NCBI GenBank assembly: GCA_004802645.1
Contig: SRKS01000002.1
Coordinates: 992,001 to 1,056,000, forward strand
DNA: 64,000 nt
Source of the DNA: Amesomyces nigricolor
Taxonomy: Eukaryota > Ascomycota > Sordariomycetes > Sordariales > Chaetomiaceae
Direction of reading: 5' to 3'
Shown piece after piece: positions 23,680 through 35,600 of the stretch. Under the pieces are notes generated by a model, which made no database searches, was not told where the DNA came from, and saw nothing but the letters and a program-made list of their open reading frames with translations. The position numbers and the translations under genes are program-made. Position 1 is the first letter of the stretch. The number at the start of each line of letters is the position of its first letter.

Positions 23680-26600
23680 TTAACTCGTAAAAAACCTCTT
23701 AATCGCCGCCCTCAACCCACTCTTCTCCTTCCCCTCCTTCTCCTTCGCCTTATCCCTCTTCTCCTGCCTCTTCGCCCGATGAGCCTGCGACTCGGGGTCA
23801 CCACCACTCGCCGTCGACGAGCCCGCCTCACCACTGCCACCAGCAGCACCACCACCCACCGACGCAACCGATGCCTTGGACTTGTGCTCTGACTTGTGCT
23901 CTGACTTGTGCTCCGCCTTATGCTCCGACGACTTGTGCTCTGACTTGTGCTCGCCCTTATACTCCCCCTTATGCTCCGACCTACTCGTCTTCAGCGGAGG
24001 AGCAACCACTATCCCCTCCTCCTCCCCACCCCTCGACCTGCGCGCGCGGTCCTCCGACCGCCTCTGCCTAGCACTGCGTGTCGTACTTGAGCGCTTCAAT
24101 TCAGGCGGGGTGTGAATAGCGTTTGACTTTGACGCAGACGGGGGCAGGGCAGGCGCTTCGCGCGGAGCTTCCCGGGGAGCTTCCCGAGGGGCTTCACGAG
24201 TCGCGAAGTTGGTCTCGAGCACGCTCTGGCCGTTCTTGATGTCGAAGAACTTCTTGCTGGGGACGGGGGCAGGGGCCGGGGCGGGAGCAGGCGCGGGGAC
24301 TTCGGTCTTGGGCTCCGTGCTTGGACGGGTCTGGCTGTGCCGGCGCGAGCTGTGGTGGTGGTGGTGGGAGGAGGAATGGCGGTGCTCGGAGGAGCGTTCC
24401 GAGCGCTCGGAGCGGTCACGCTCGGAACGTTCGCGCTCTGGGCGGTCGCGGTCGGAACGCTCGCGATGTTCGCGCTCACGGTCTCGCTCACGCTCGCGGT
24501 CCCGGGTGGATGAGCGGGTTCGGTCTTTCTCCCGGTCTGTCTTGGCTGGGGAGCTGGGCGCCGCGCCGTCCTTGGTCTTCTCGAGCTCGCGGGCCCGGCG
24601 GCGCTCTTCCTTGCGTCTGTCGTGCGCGGCTTGCTCCTCTGGGGTGCGGTGTCTCCGCGAGTGCTCGGTGCTCCTGCGCTCGGAGAAACCGCTTTCATCT
24701 CGGGTCGGAGTGCGCGGGGGCTCCTCATCTCCACGAGAGCGCGCGGAAGTGTGGCTGTCGGACCGGCTGCGATGGGAGCGCCGCGAGCCGTCCTTGCTTC
24801 CGTCGCGGCTGTCGCGGTGGGACCGGTGGCGCGAGGAGTGGTGGCTGTGGCGTCTGGAGCTGTGCGAGGCGCGGGCTTCGTCGGTCTTGTCCCTAGGCTT
24901 GTCTTTGTCGTCTACTGAGAGGTCAGCAACAGGTTCAGGAAGATCTCTCGTCCTGGCTCTGCCCCTATCCTGCTCAGCTCCGGCGAACACTGGCGAATCC
25001 TGGAGAGACAGGATGGGCATCTCGACGTCCTTCCCCTTCCCCTTGACATTAGAATGCATTTCGATCGAACCAAGGACATCGGCTTCCGGACCGGCGAGTC
25101 TCGGGCTTCCGGGCGGGCTGAGGACGTCGGCTGTGGCGAAGATGACCACGGCGGCTGCCACCATCTCCTCGGCCTGCTTGATGGTGTTTCTCCGCTGGCG
25201 GCGCAGGCTGCGCATCCGGCTTAACTGCTTAGCCACAGGATCGTCGAGGTCAGGAAGAACGACAGCAGGGGTGGGTACGCGGAAGTCCAGAACGACTTCT
25301 TCTCTGGCGGGTCCTGTTCCTTGGGTTGTCGGTCTTGGGTCAACCAAGAGGCCATCGTCAGTCTTCGTCTCCTGGATACCGGGAACAACAGCAACAACAG
25401 CAGGCCGCGCGGCAGATTCCTCACCATCCTCAGAAGAAGCTTTCTTCTTGTCTTCAGCCTTCGCTGCTTCTTCCTGGACTGGTGCGTCCGTTTCCACAAC
25501 GTGGAAGGACTCGGAGAGCGGGACCGTCTTGTCCACAACGACTTGAGAAGACTCCATCGGGGCGGCCTTGGGTTCCTGGGCCAGCTCGCGAGACAGCGGC
25601 TCCTCAAGTTTGGTCTCCTCTCCGGGAATCTCCTTGGTGGAGGCAGTTTTGGAGGCCTTAGCCCCGTCAAGCTTGGCCGCCATCTCCTCGAGACGTGCCA
25701 CATCGGGCTTGTCAGAGATATTGTGCGCAACCAGGGCAGTGGCGACTCCCACGACACCCGCGACGCCTGCGCCAATGGCGATCTCTTTCGCGTGTGATTC
25801 ATCGTCTGCTTTGTCAAACAGTGCTTCCTTAGTATGGGCAGGAAGAGACAGCGATGTCTCGGTTGGGAGAGTGAGCGTGGTGTCTGTCGGTAGCGGGTAG
25901 GTTGACGCTGTCTGCAGAGAGAGGCTCGTCTCTCTGGGATCGTAGTCTGAAGGAGACACTGGAATCGCGCGTCCGAGGACTGGGCTCTCCTCAACCGAGT
26001 TGACAATCCTGGGAGCGGGCGGAGATTGAGCGGCTGGTTCCTCGGCAACAGCAGCTACCTCAGAAGGTTTCTCGGCGTCAGATAGCGTGGGGGTAATGGC
26101 GACCCCAACCGAAGCCGGCGTAACATCAGGCTCGGCCTTGGACTCGAGGGGTGTTTGAGTGCTGCGTTGGGCATCAACATCGACCATCGGCTCCTCTTTG
26201 GCGGCCTCGCAAAGAACATCTTCAGTTGCCGTCACATCCGTCTTCGCCTCGGGAGTTTCTGGCTTGATCTCCTGAGAAGTCTCTGCAACCGAAGGCTCTT
26301 GGTGCACCACCCCGGAGGACGGAGTTTCGAGGATGTCAGTCTGGCTAGGAGAGGGCTCAGACTCCTTTTGAGACACTGCCTCCTCAGTCGCAACTTCCTT
26401 TTCCTCAACCTCATGAATCACAGAGCGCTTGGCTTCTGATTCCTCGAGTTGGACGGTCGGTTGTTCGCTGGGCACGGCAGTCTTGTCCTCAACCACGGAA
26501 ACCGTAGGGCTGATCTCAAGGGTGGCTGTGGTTGCAGGGCTTTCCGAGGTGACCGGCGTTGAGTTGACAGAAGTGGCAATCTGGGGTTCGGCAGCATTTG

Positions 26601-29600
26601 CGGTTTGTGTGTCCTCGGATGCCTCTTCAACCGTCGTGGGCTCTTCGGTCGCCATGGCCTCAAGCGCATCGGTAGCAGCATGCTCAACCATCACGGGCTC
26701 CTCCACTAGTTGAGAGCTCTCCGGGCTCACCATGACCATGGACTCGTCTATGGCGGCTTCAGGGGCAGACTTGCCTTCCTTGGTGGGCAGCTGCTCAGAC
26801 TCAGAGATCTCCGGGAGCGAAGCAATCGACTGCTCGACGACGACTGGTTCATCGACCAACTGGGAGTTCTCAATGTTGGAGATGCCAACAGGCTCAGTGG
26901 CAAGGGCCTCAGCCTCGGGTATGGCTTTCTGAGCCGGCTGCTCTTCTGGCGCAAGGTCATGCTGGAGTGACGCGGTAGACTGCTCGATGATGACGACCGA
27001 GTCTTCGACGGGTGTCGTCTCTGCCAGTTCGGCGTCCTTGGGGGCCGAGGGTGACTCGACCAAGACAAATTCCTCGAACGCTTCGGGAGCGGGCTCCGCA
27101 GTACCTTCGGTATTAACTTCGTTGGAAGCTTTGATTGTCGGCTCGTCATGGTTCGTGGTTTCAGGTGCCGACAAGTCCTCGACAGGCACCTCGAGTTTGA
27201 CGACCTTATCTGCGGCAACGATTTCGTCACTGACGACCTCGTCGGGCTTCGTCTGTGCCTCGGTCTGAACAGGCTCCTCGGCTTGTGTGGATTTTTGAAT
27301 TTCAGTAGCCGTCTCGACCTGCTCGGTTTCGGCGGCTTTAGCAGGTTCCTGGAGACTGACAGTGTCCCGAGACTCGACAGGTTCCTCGGCCTTTGGAATC
27401 TCTCCGTTGCTTGGAGACTCCTCGGTATCGGTCTGCACGTCGGCCTGGAGATCTTCGCCAATCTTGACAACGTCCTCTGTGCTGGCAGACTCCCCAGCCT
27501 GGGCGACCTCTGAGGCCGGAGCAGGTGTCTCAGGGTTGACGACGTTATCGGGCTGAACAATTTCCTCGGTCTCGGGTTTGACTTCGACTTTGGAGGGTTT
27601 CTCAGTCTCGACAGGTTCTTCAATCTTGACAGAATCTTCAGAGATGGGAGACGCCTGGTCAACGAGAGATGGGGCTTCAACCTCAGGCTGTTCTTGGGCA
27701 TCCACAATTTTGTCGAGCTTGGGAGCCTCCTCGGTGTTGACGAGCTGTTGGACCGCCTCATCAATCTCGGCAACCTCCTTGTCCTGAACAAGCTCTTCGG
27801 TTCCGACAGATTCCTCAACCTTGGGAGTGTCCTCGGTTTTGGGGGTTTCAACCTCGACAGGCTCCTCGAGTTTGACCGAATCATCAACTGCGGGAACCTC
27901 AACTCCGACCACCTCCAGAGTCTGGACAGGCTGCTCGACTGGCTCCAAATCCTTGTCCTTAGGAGCTTCCTCGGTCTCGGCAGACTTCTCAGCCTTGAGA
28001 ATCTCCTCAATCTTCGCCTTCTCAAACTTGGGAACCTCCTCAGCATCGACAGCCTCTTCGGTCTTGACAAGCTGATTGGCTGGTTTGGGTTCCTCGGTCT
28101 TGACAGGCTGCTCGGGCTCAACAGTCGCCTCGTCGTCGACTGAATCAGTGTGAGGTTCTTCGACGGCAGCAACCTTGTCATCGCTGGCCTGTTCATTGAT
28201 CTCGAGCGGCTTTGCGACTTCGGCAACCTCTTCAACCTTGACAGACTCTTGGGCGAGAACAGGCTGAACAACAAGTGTTTGGTGTTTAGGCTTGTCTTCG
28301 GCATTGCTCTCGTTGCCTTCGATCGGCTCAGGAACATAAGCCTTTTCAGCAGCGATTTGCACGTCGGGTTTGTCCTCAGACTCGTCCTCCTTGGCTTGGA
28401 CAGGCCCAGAGGCAGAAAGCTCTTCAACAGCAAAGGGTGGCATCTCAGGCTCGCCTTCCAGCTTGTCCTCGGCGGCTTGGATAGGCTCAGTAACAGGAGG
28501 CTCAACATCAATAGCGGTCGGCTCTTCAGCATCAGTAGTCACCTTGGCAACGGATTGGACTTCGACGGTGGTGGGATCTTCGGAAGTCGGCGGCTGTTCG
28601 GTGTGAAGGTGCTCCTGCTCGATCGGGGACTCGTTGACGGGGGCGGGCTCTTCCTTGGGTGCGGCGTACTCAGCCGCCTCGACCACGGGCTGAGAGACCT
28701 CCACTGGGGCCTCCTCGATGGTCGTGGGCGCTGGAACATGCTCAACCGGCTTGGCTGCGTTCTCAATGAGACCCTCAGGCTCAATCGGGGCAATCTCGGC
28801 CTTGAGTTCAGGCTCCTCAGAGGCCTTCTGCTCTTCTGGCACAGAGACTTGCTCAATGACTAGAGTATTGTCGCTTGACGGAACCTCTGGCGTCTCCTCC
28901 TTCTCGACCTCCTCGTCAAGAATGGTGTCGGATTGAGCAACTGGCTCCCCCACAACCTCTGTTGCGGGAGCGTGAGAAACCCCTTCGATCTTAGCCGCAG
29001 ACTCTTCTGAATCAGACTTTGTCTCCTGAGCAGCAGAGGGAGTTGTCTGTTCGGTTGACGGAGTAATGTCTTCAATGACAGAAGCGATCTCGGGTGCTGG
29101 CACTTTCTCAAGGCTCTCGAGTTGCGCAGCTTCCGTTGGCTGAAGTACTGGCTCTTCAGCGACATCTGGCAGCGTGGCCTCGGAAATCTCCTCGACAGTC
29201 GTGGCTGGTGCGGCGTCGGCTTTTTCAACCGTGACTGGCTCGGTAGGCTGGGGCGCAGCTTCCTCCACGACGGCCGGTGCCTCTTCGGTCTCGGGTTTGA
29301 GGGCCTCGGTAGGTTGAGGTGTTGGCTCCTCGACAACCTTTGCCGATGAAGCCTCGGGAACATCCTCAGTGCTTGCCGTGGCTTCCTCTGCCTTGGGGGA
29401 TATTTCCTCAACAACAGAGGGCGCTGTCTGTTCAGCCGAAAGAGCAGGTTCTTCCGCGGTGGTGGGAGGGGAGGCGTTGACCTGATTCTCAACAATGGCC
29501 TCTAGCTCCTTGGCTGACTCGGAAACAACCCTTTGTGCGGGCTGGGGCTCAGGTACCTCAAGTGGCTCTTCGATGGAGGTACTGGCTGCAGCGGGCTCTG

Positions 29601-32600
29601 AAGTCTCGTTGACCGCTGGTTCGGCAGCACTCTCCAGCCCAGTCTCAGGAACCTGTACCGGTTCCTCAATGGTTGAAACGGCCTCCTTGTCTTCGGTTTT
29701 GGCAACAACCTCCTGAAGAGCGGGGATATCTTGTGTCAGAGCCGATTCCTCACTGGCGGTCTCAACAGCGACGGGTTCCTCCAGAACTGGAGACCTCTCA
29801 GGCTGTTCTTCCGTGTCGGGAATAGTCTCTTGCTGAACCACTTGAGCCTCGGGCTCCTCAACCTTGTTGACCAAAGGAACGTCCTTTTCGGTCGATTCAG
29901 GAGCAACTTCCACATCCTTAAACTCCAGTGCCGGAAGAGGTTCCTCCGGAGCGATCTTGACCTCAGTCGGCTCTTTGATGGCAGGGACGCTCTTGTCTTC
30001 TGCCTCGAGGACGGTCTCCGGCGCAATCTCCTGGGGATTGGGCGCGTCGATGGATTCTTCGACAGCGGTGCTGGGGGTAGTGGAATGCGTGGACTCCTCG
30101 TCTTCCGGGTTAGAGGCAGTCTCTTCCGCAGGCTTTTCGGATTTGGGTGTCTTCACTGCTTCATCCGCGCTAATTGCCACGGCTTCTTCACCTGTCTCCG
30201 GTTGCTTGTCTTGCGGTTCATCGGTAGCTTCTTCAGCAACCTTGGGCTCAGGGGTCGGGGCCGGTTCCTCGTCGACGACCTTGGCCGCAGGAGACTCCTC
30301 CGAGGTGGGGGTTTCGTTGACATCCGGCTCTTCCGCCGCCGCGGCGACTTCTTGTTGCTGCTGTGGCACTTCGGTCTGGACCTCGGCAGGCGCCGTCTCA
30401 ACTACTGGCTCGGTCTCAACGGGTAATTCGACCTCGGCGGCAATTTCTGGAGTCGGTTGTTTGTCCTTGAGGGGTTGCTCAGGCTCAGTAACGGTCGGCT
30501 GCTCCTCGGAGACAGTCGTCGCTTGCGCGTCCGCAATCTTCTCCTCAACTTCATCAGCAGGAGCTTGCTCGTGCTCAATGGAAGTGGTCTCTGCGACAGG
30601 TGCCTCCGATGCGGAGGTCTCATGCACGACGGACGTGTCTTCAACTTCGGTCTTAGCTTCTTCAGCAGGAACCTGCTCATCCTTGCCAGAGGCATCATCA
30701 TCGGCAGAAGTCTCGTCCTTTACAAGAGCTTCGGCCTCAAAGGCCGGTACCTTGGGCGTCTTCTCGACAGCTGAGGCATCCTCAACTGGGACCTCTTTGG
30801 CCTCCTGAGGAGTTGGCTCTGTGACAACAACCTCAGGTTCGGTGGCGGCTGCTTCGGGGACAGCCTCCGCGGGTGACTCAACAGCAAGTTCATCCGCAGA
30901 CTCTACCTTGACCTCTTCGACCGGAGTCTGTTCATCCTGTTGGATGGGAGTTTCTGAGACCCTTGAAACAAATGCCGGTGCTTCAAGAGGGGCCTTGTCG
31001 TCGACTGGCGTATCCGCAGACTCTGTTTCGACTTCCTCGGCTGGCGTGTCCTTCTCTTGCTCAACTGGGGGCTCGGCAGTGGCGGCCTCTGAGGCAGGTT
31101 TCTCCGGGGCGACCTGCGTGACGTTCTCGTCCGCGGCCGTGGACTTGTCATAATCAACCAGCGCCTGTTCGTCGTGCTCGGCGGTAACCTCGGAGACAAC
31201 AGGCTCAGAGACCAAGGTCTCGACGGAAGCCTTGGTGACTGGTTCTTTCGCAGCCTCCGGCTTGTCTTCCTCAGGGGTCGCGTGGTGGTTTTCTTGATGG
31301 GGAACCTTTTCAACAGCTGGTTCGGTCTCGGAGACGAGTGTCTCGGCGACTGTCTCTTTGCTCGACTCTGCCTCAAGTGGTGCAGGCTCGTCGTCCTTGG
31401 TTTGAACCTGGGAAATCTGCTCGTCGGCAGCAGGCTCCTCCTTGGCTTCGTTCTTGGTTTCCCCGGCATCGTTTATGGGAGCGGCCTCGACCAAGTTGTC
31501 TTGTTCAACTGGCGGGGTCTCCTTTGCCTCCTCGACAGTCTCCTGAACAATAGCCTCGGGGACAGGGGCCGGGATTGGTTCTTCGACCTTCGGGCTCTCG
31601 ACGGCGGTCTCAGTGAGCAGGAGAGGTGCCGGGTCTTCAGCGGTGGGAGCTGGAGCCTCCTCGGTGGTGTTTGTCTTGGGAAGGGGCGTCTCTTCGGTTG
31701 GCTTCTCCTCTTCTAGGCCCTGAGGTGAGGCAACTGCCGCTTCAAGCTCTGGTTGCGGCTCGACGCTCTTGTCTTGGGCAGGTAGCAGTTCAGTCTCCTG
31801 GTCCTCCACCTTCTCAGTGTCGAGGGGCTTGCTCTCAGCTTCGGACTCAATTTCGGAGGCAGGTGGAGAATCTTCTGGAGTTGCTTGGACAGCCGTCTCT
31901 TGAACATCGACGATCTCCAGAGGTTCGATGCTTTCAGCATCTGCGGTGACAGCATCTGCGGGGATCTGTTTTCTGGTAAGCGATCAAACCGACAACCATA
32001 TTAGATGCATTCCGAGTTTGTACTTACGGCTTGCTCACTGTCCACCACCACTTCATTCTTGGGAATGTCTTCGGCTTCATCCTTTTCGTGGTTCAAACCA
32101 ACTGGCTCCTGGCCAGTGCCGGAGCTCACTTCCTCCGTCTCCTTCTCTTTCTCATCATCTCCAGCCATATTAAGATTAAGTTCGTTGGGGGTATCAGGGG
32201 TATCATTGGTTGTAACAGTTGAAGAAATCGTCAAACTCGTGTCCTGGGTGCCTTGGGTATCCTGGGTATCCGGAAGTCGCAAGTCCAAGTCCGTGTCCGT
32301 TGGTTGTGAAATGCATTCTGAAGCCTCCTGTTCTGCCATGCCATCGCCACCGGGGGTATCAAGCAATGCGGGGTGTTCCTCACCTGTAGCCTTCTTCTCT
32401 GCCGTCTTCTGTTCGCTGGGAATTGGCCCAACCTTGTCCTTGCTCTCCTCTTCCTCCACTTGAGCTTCCTTGGGTTTCTCTTCAGCGGCCGGGGTTGCCG
32501 CCTTTTCTTCGGCCGGTTTCTCCTCTTCGGCCGGGACAGGAGAAGCGGTCTCAACCACTTCTTTCTCAATGGCCGGCGCCCGTTCTTCGTCCTTTGGTGC

Positions 32601-35600
32601 CGGAGGAGCGTGCTCAACCACGACCGCCTGGTCTGCCACAGGCTCGGGGGCCGGCTCCTCAACGGGCGCAGGTGTCGCCTCTGGCTTTGTCTCCTCCTTG
32701 GGCTCCTCCTTGGGCTCCTCCTTGGGCTCCTCCTTGGTGGCTTCGACATCGGCCTTTGCCTCTTCAACAGGCGTGGAATCAGTATCCACAACAGGCTCCG
32801 GAGTAGCCTCCGGAGTAGCCTCAACAGCTTCAACCTTGGCTTCCTCGACGGTTTCAGCCTTGGTTTCCACAGATGGCTCCGGCTTCGCCTCTGCACCCTC
32901 GGGCTTGGCCTCTTCGACGGGAGCAGGCTTCGTTTCCTCGACAGGCGTGGGCTCGTTCGCAGGCTTGGCCTCGGTGCTCTCGACTGGCTCAGCAGCTGGC
33001 TCAGGGGCAGGCGCAGGGGCAGCCTCTTCGCTGGGTGCTGCCTTGAGCTCCTCTGCACGCTCAACCTTGGCCTCTTCAACCGGAGCAGGCGTAGGCTCAG
33101 CAGCAGGTTCGGGAGCAGGCTCAGTGGCAGGCTCAACAGCGAGCTCGTCAACAGGTGCTGCCTTAGGTTCCTCTGGGAGCTCGGCCTTGGCGTCTTCAAC
33201 AGGAGAAGGCTTGGCTTCCTCGACAGGCGCTGGCTCAGGGACGGCCTCCGCAGCAGTAGGCTCAGCAGCAGGCTCAGCAGCGTCCACTTCGGCCGACGCA
33301 GGTTTGGATTCCTCGATGGGTGCAGGCGCAGCCTCTGCGACCTCAGCGGGCTCGGCCTTGTTCTCCTCAACTGCTTCGGGCTTGGCCTCCTCCGCCTCCT
33401 CAACCTTGGGTTCTGGCGCAGGCTCCTGGGCCTCTGGAGCTGCAGCGTCGACCTTGGTCTCCTGCTCAGCCGCGGGTTCAGACTCAGATTTGGCCACCGC
33501 CGCCTCCTCCTTGACCTGCTCGACGGGTTCAGGCTTGGCCTCCTCAGCAGGTTCAGGCTTGGTTTCAACCAGCTCAGCCTTTGCCTCTTCAACCGGTCCA
33601 GGCTTGACCTCTTCGTTGACCTCAGCCTTCGGCTTCTCAGCGGCTAGTTCTTCTTCGGCCGCTTCGGTGGGCTCAGGCGTGGTTTCCTCGACGGCTTCAA
33701 CCTTGGCTTCGACCGCCTCAGTCTTGGCCTCTTCGGCGGGCTCAGCTGGAGTCTCGGGAGTGTCGACCTTGGCTTCTTCAACAGGAGCCGAAGCTTCAAC
33801 TGTCTCAAACTTGGGTTCCTCAGCGGGTTCTGCCTTCACCTCCTCCTTGACTTCTTCAGGCTCAGCCTTGGTCTCAACCTTGGCCTCCTCGGCAGCCTCG
33901 GTCTTAACCCCTTCGACAGGCTCAACTTTGGCTTCCCCAACTGGCTCAACCGTGAATTCGGCCTTGGCTTCTTCAACTACCTCGGGCTTCTGCTCCTCGA
34001 CCGGTTCGGTCTTGACCTCCGCAGCAGGTTCAGTCTGAGCCTCTTCGACAAGCTCAGTCTTGGCCTCCTCAGAAGCTGCAACCTTGGCTTCTTCGGCCGC
34101 CTCAGCCTTGGTCTCCTCAGCCGCCTCGGTCTTGACTTCTTCGATAGGCTCAACCTTAGGCTCCTCAACAGACGGCTCGGTCTTGAACTCCTCCGCTGGC
34201 TGTTCTTTGACCTCCTCCACCTTGGCCCCGGGCTGAGATTCCTCGATGTCGCCCGACTTCTGCTCCACAGCAGGCTCAGGCTTGGCCTCTTCGATGACCT
34301 CAGCCTTGACCTCCTCAGGAACTTTGGCCTTGGCCTCTTCAGCTGCCTCGGTTTTGGGTTCCTCGACAGCAGGCTCGATCTTGGGTTCTTCAGAAACCTG
34401 CTTCTTGACCTCCTCCGGGGCTTCGGCAATCTCAACAGGAGCCGGAACAGGTGTGTCGACAGCCTCGGCGACCGCGGGAGTAGCATCAACCTCCTTCTTC
34501 TCGGGCGCAGGAGAATCAGCAGGCTTCTCCTCCGGCTTGGCGACTTCAGCCTCCAGGGTAGGCGTGATCTCGGCGTCGGTCTTGGGGGCGTCCGCTTCGA
34601 CTTGCTGAGCAGAGCTGGTTTCGGCTAGCGGTTCGGCCTCGGCGACCTCTGGCTTGGTCTCCGGCTCAGCTTCGGTGGTGGGCTGGGATTTTGTTAGCAC
34701 GGCGAATAAGTATATATGGTATAAACAGTGGTAGTACCTCAGGAGTGCTGGCTTCTTGAGCAGGCTCAGTGACAGCAGGCTCGGCGACAGCAGGTTCGAC
34801 GGCGGCAGGCTTCTCTTCAGTTTTCTCCTCGGCTTTGTCGTCGGCGTTCTCGGCAGGCTGCTCGTCTGCCTCGACCTTCTCCGGCTCCGCCGCCTCGGCA
34901 GCTTTGGCCTCAGGCTCGCTCTTGTCGGCTTGCTCGACAGCCTCAGCCTTTACCACAGTCTCGGTCTCAGCAGGAGCAGGCCCAGAGGCAGGCACTTCAG
35001 ACTTGTCGTCTTCCTTCGCCTCCTCGACCTGTTCAACCGGCTTCTCCTCAGCAGGCGTCTCTTCAGCTGCAGGTTCGGCGACGGCTTCAACCTTGGTCTC
35101 GACAACGGGTTCGGCCGAAAACTCGTCCTCCTTAGTCTCCTCGGCCTTTTCGGTGGGCTTGTCGTCAGACTTGACCTCGGTGGGCTTCTCCTCAGCCGCG
35201 GGCTCAGCGACAGCTTCAATTTTGATTTCGGGTTCGTCATTCTTAGGCTCCTCAGCTGCTTCGACGAGCTTCTCCTCGGCGACGGGCTTGGAAACAGGTT
35301 CGGGCTTAGCCTCCTCGGCGTTTTCAGCCGGCTTGTCGTCGGGAACGGGAGTGGCCTCGGTCGTGGCCTCAGGGGCGGGCTCGGCCTTCTCCTCGGGAGT
35401 AGCCTCCTGAGTCTCTTCAGGCTTGGGAGTCTTTTCGGAAGAAGTAGCAGCGGCTTCAGTGGCTGGCTCTTCGGCAGATTTGGCTTCGGCCTTGACCTCT
35501 TCGGCAGGGGTCTCATTCGCGTCAGAGGCAGCGGCCTTTTCGGACTCCCTGTTGATTGTTAGTGTCTGATATCCTTGAATGAATGAAAAGAAAAGAGAAC

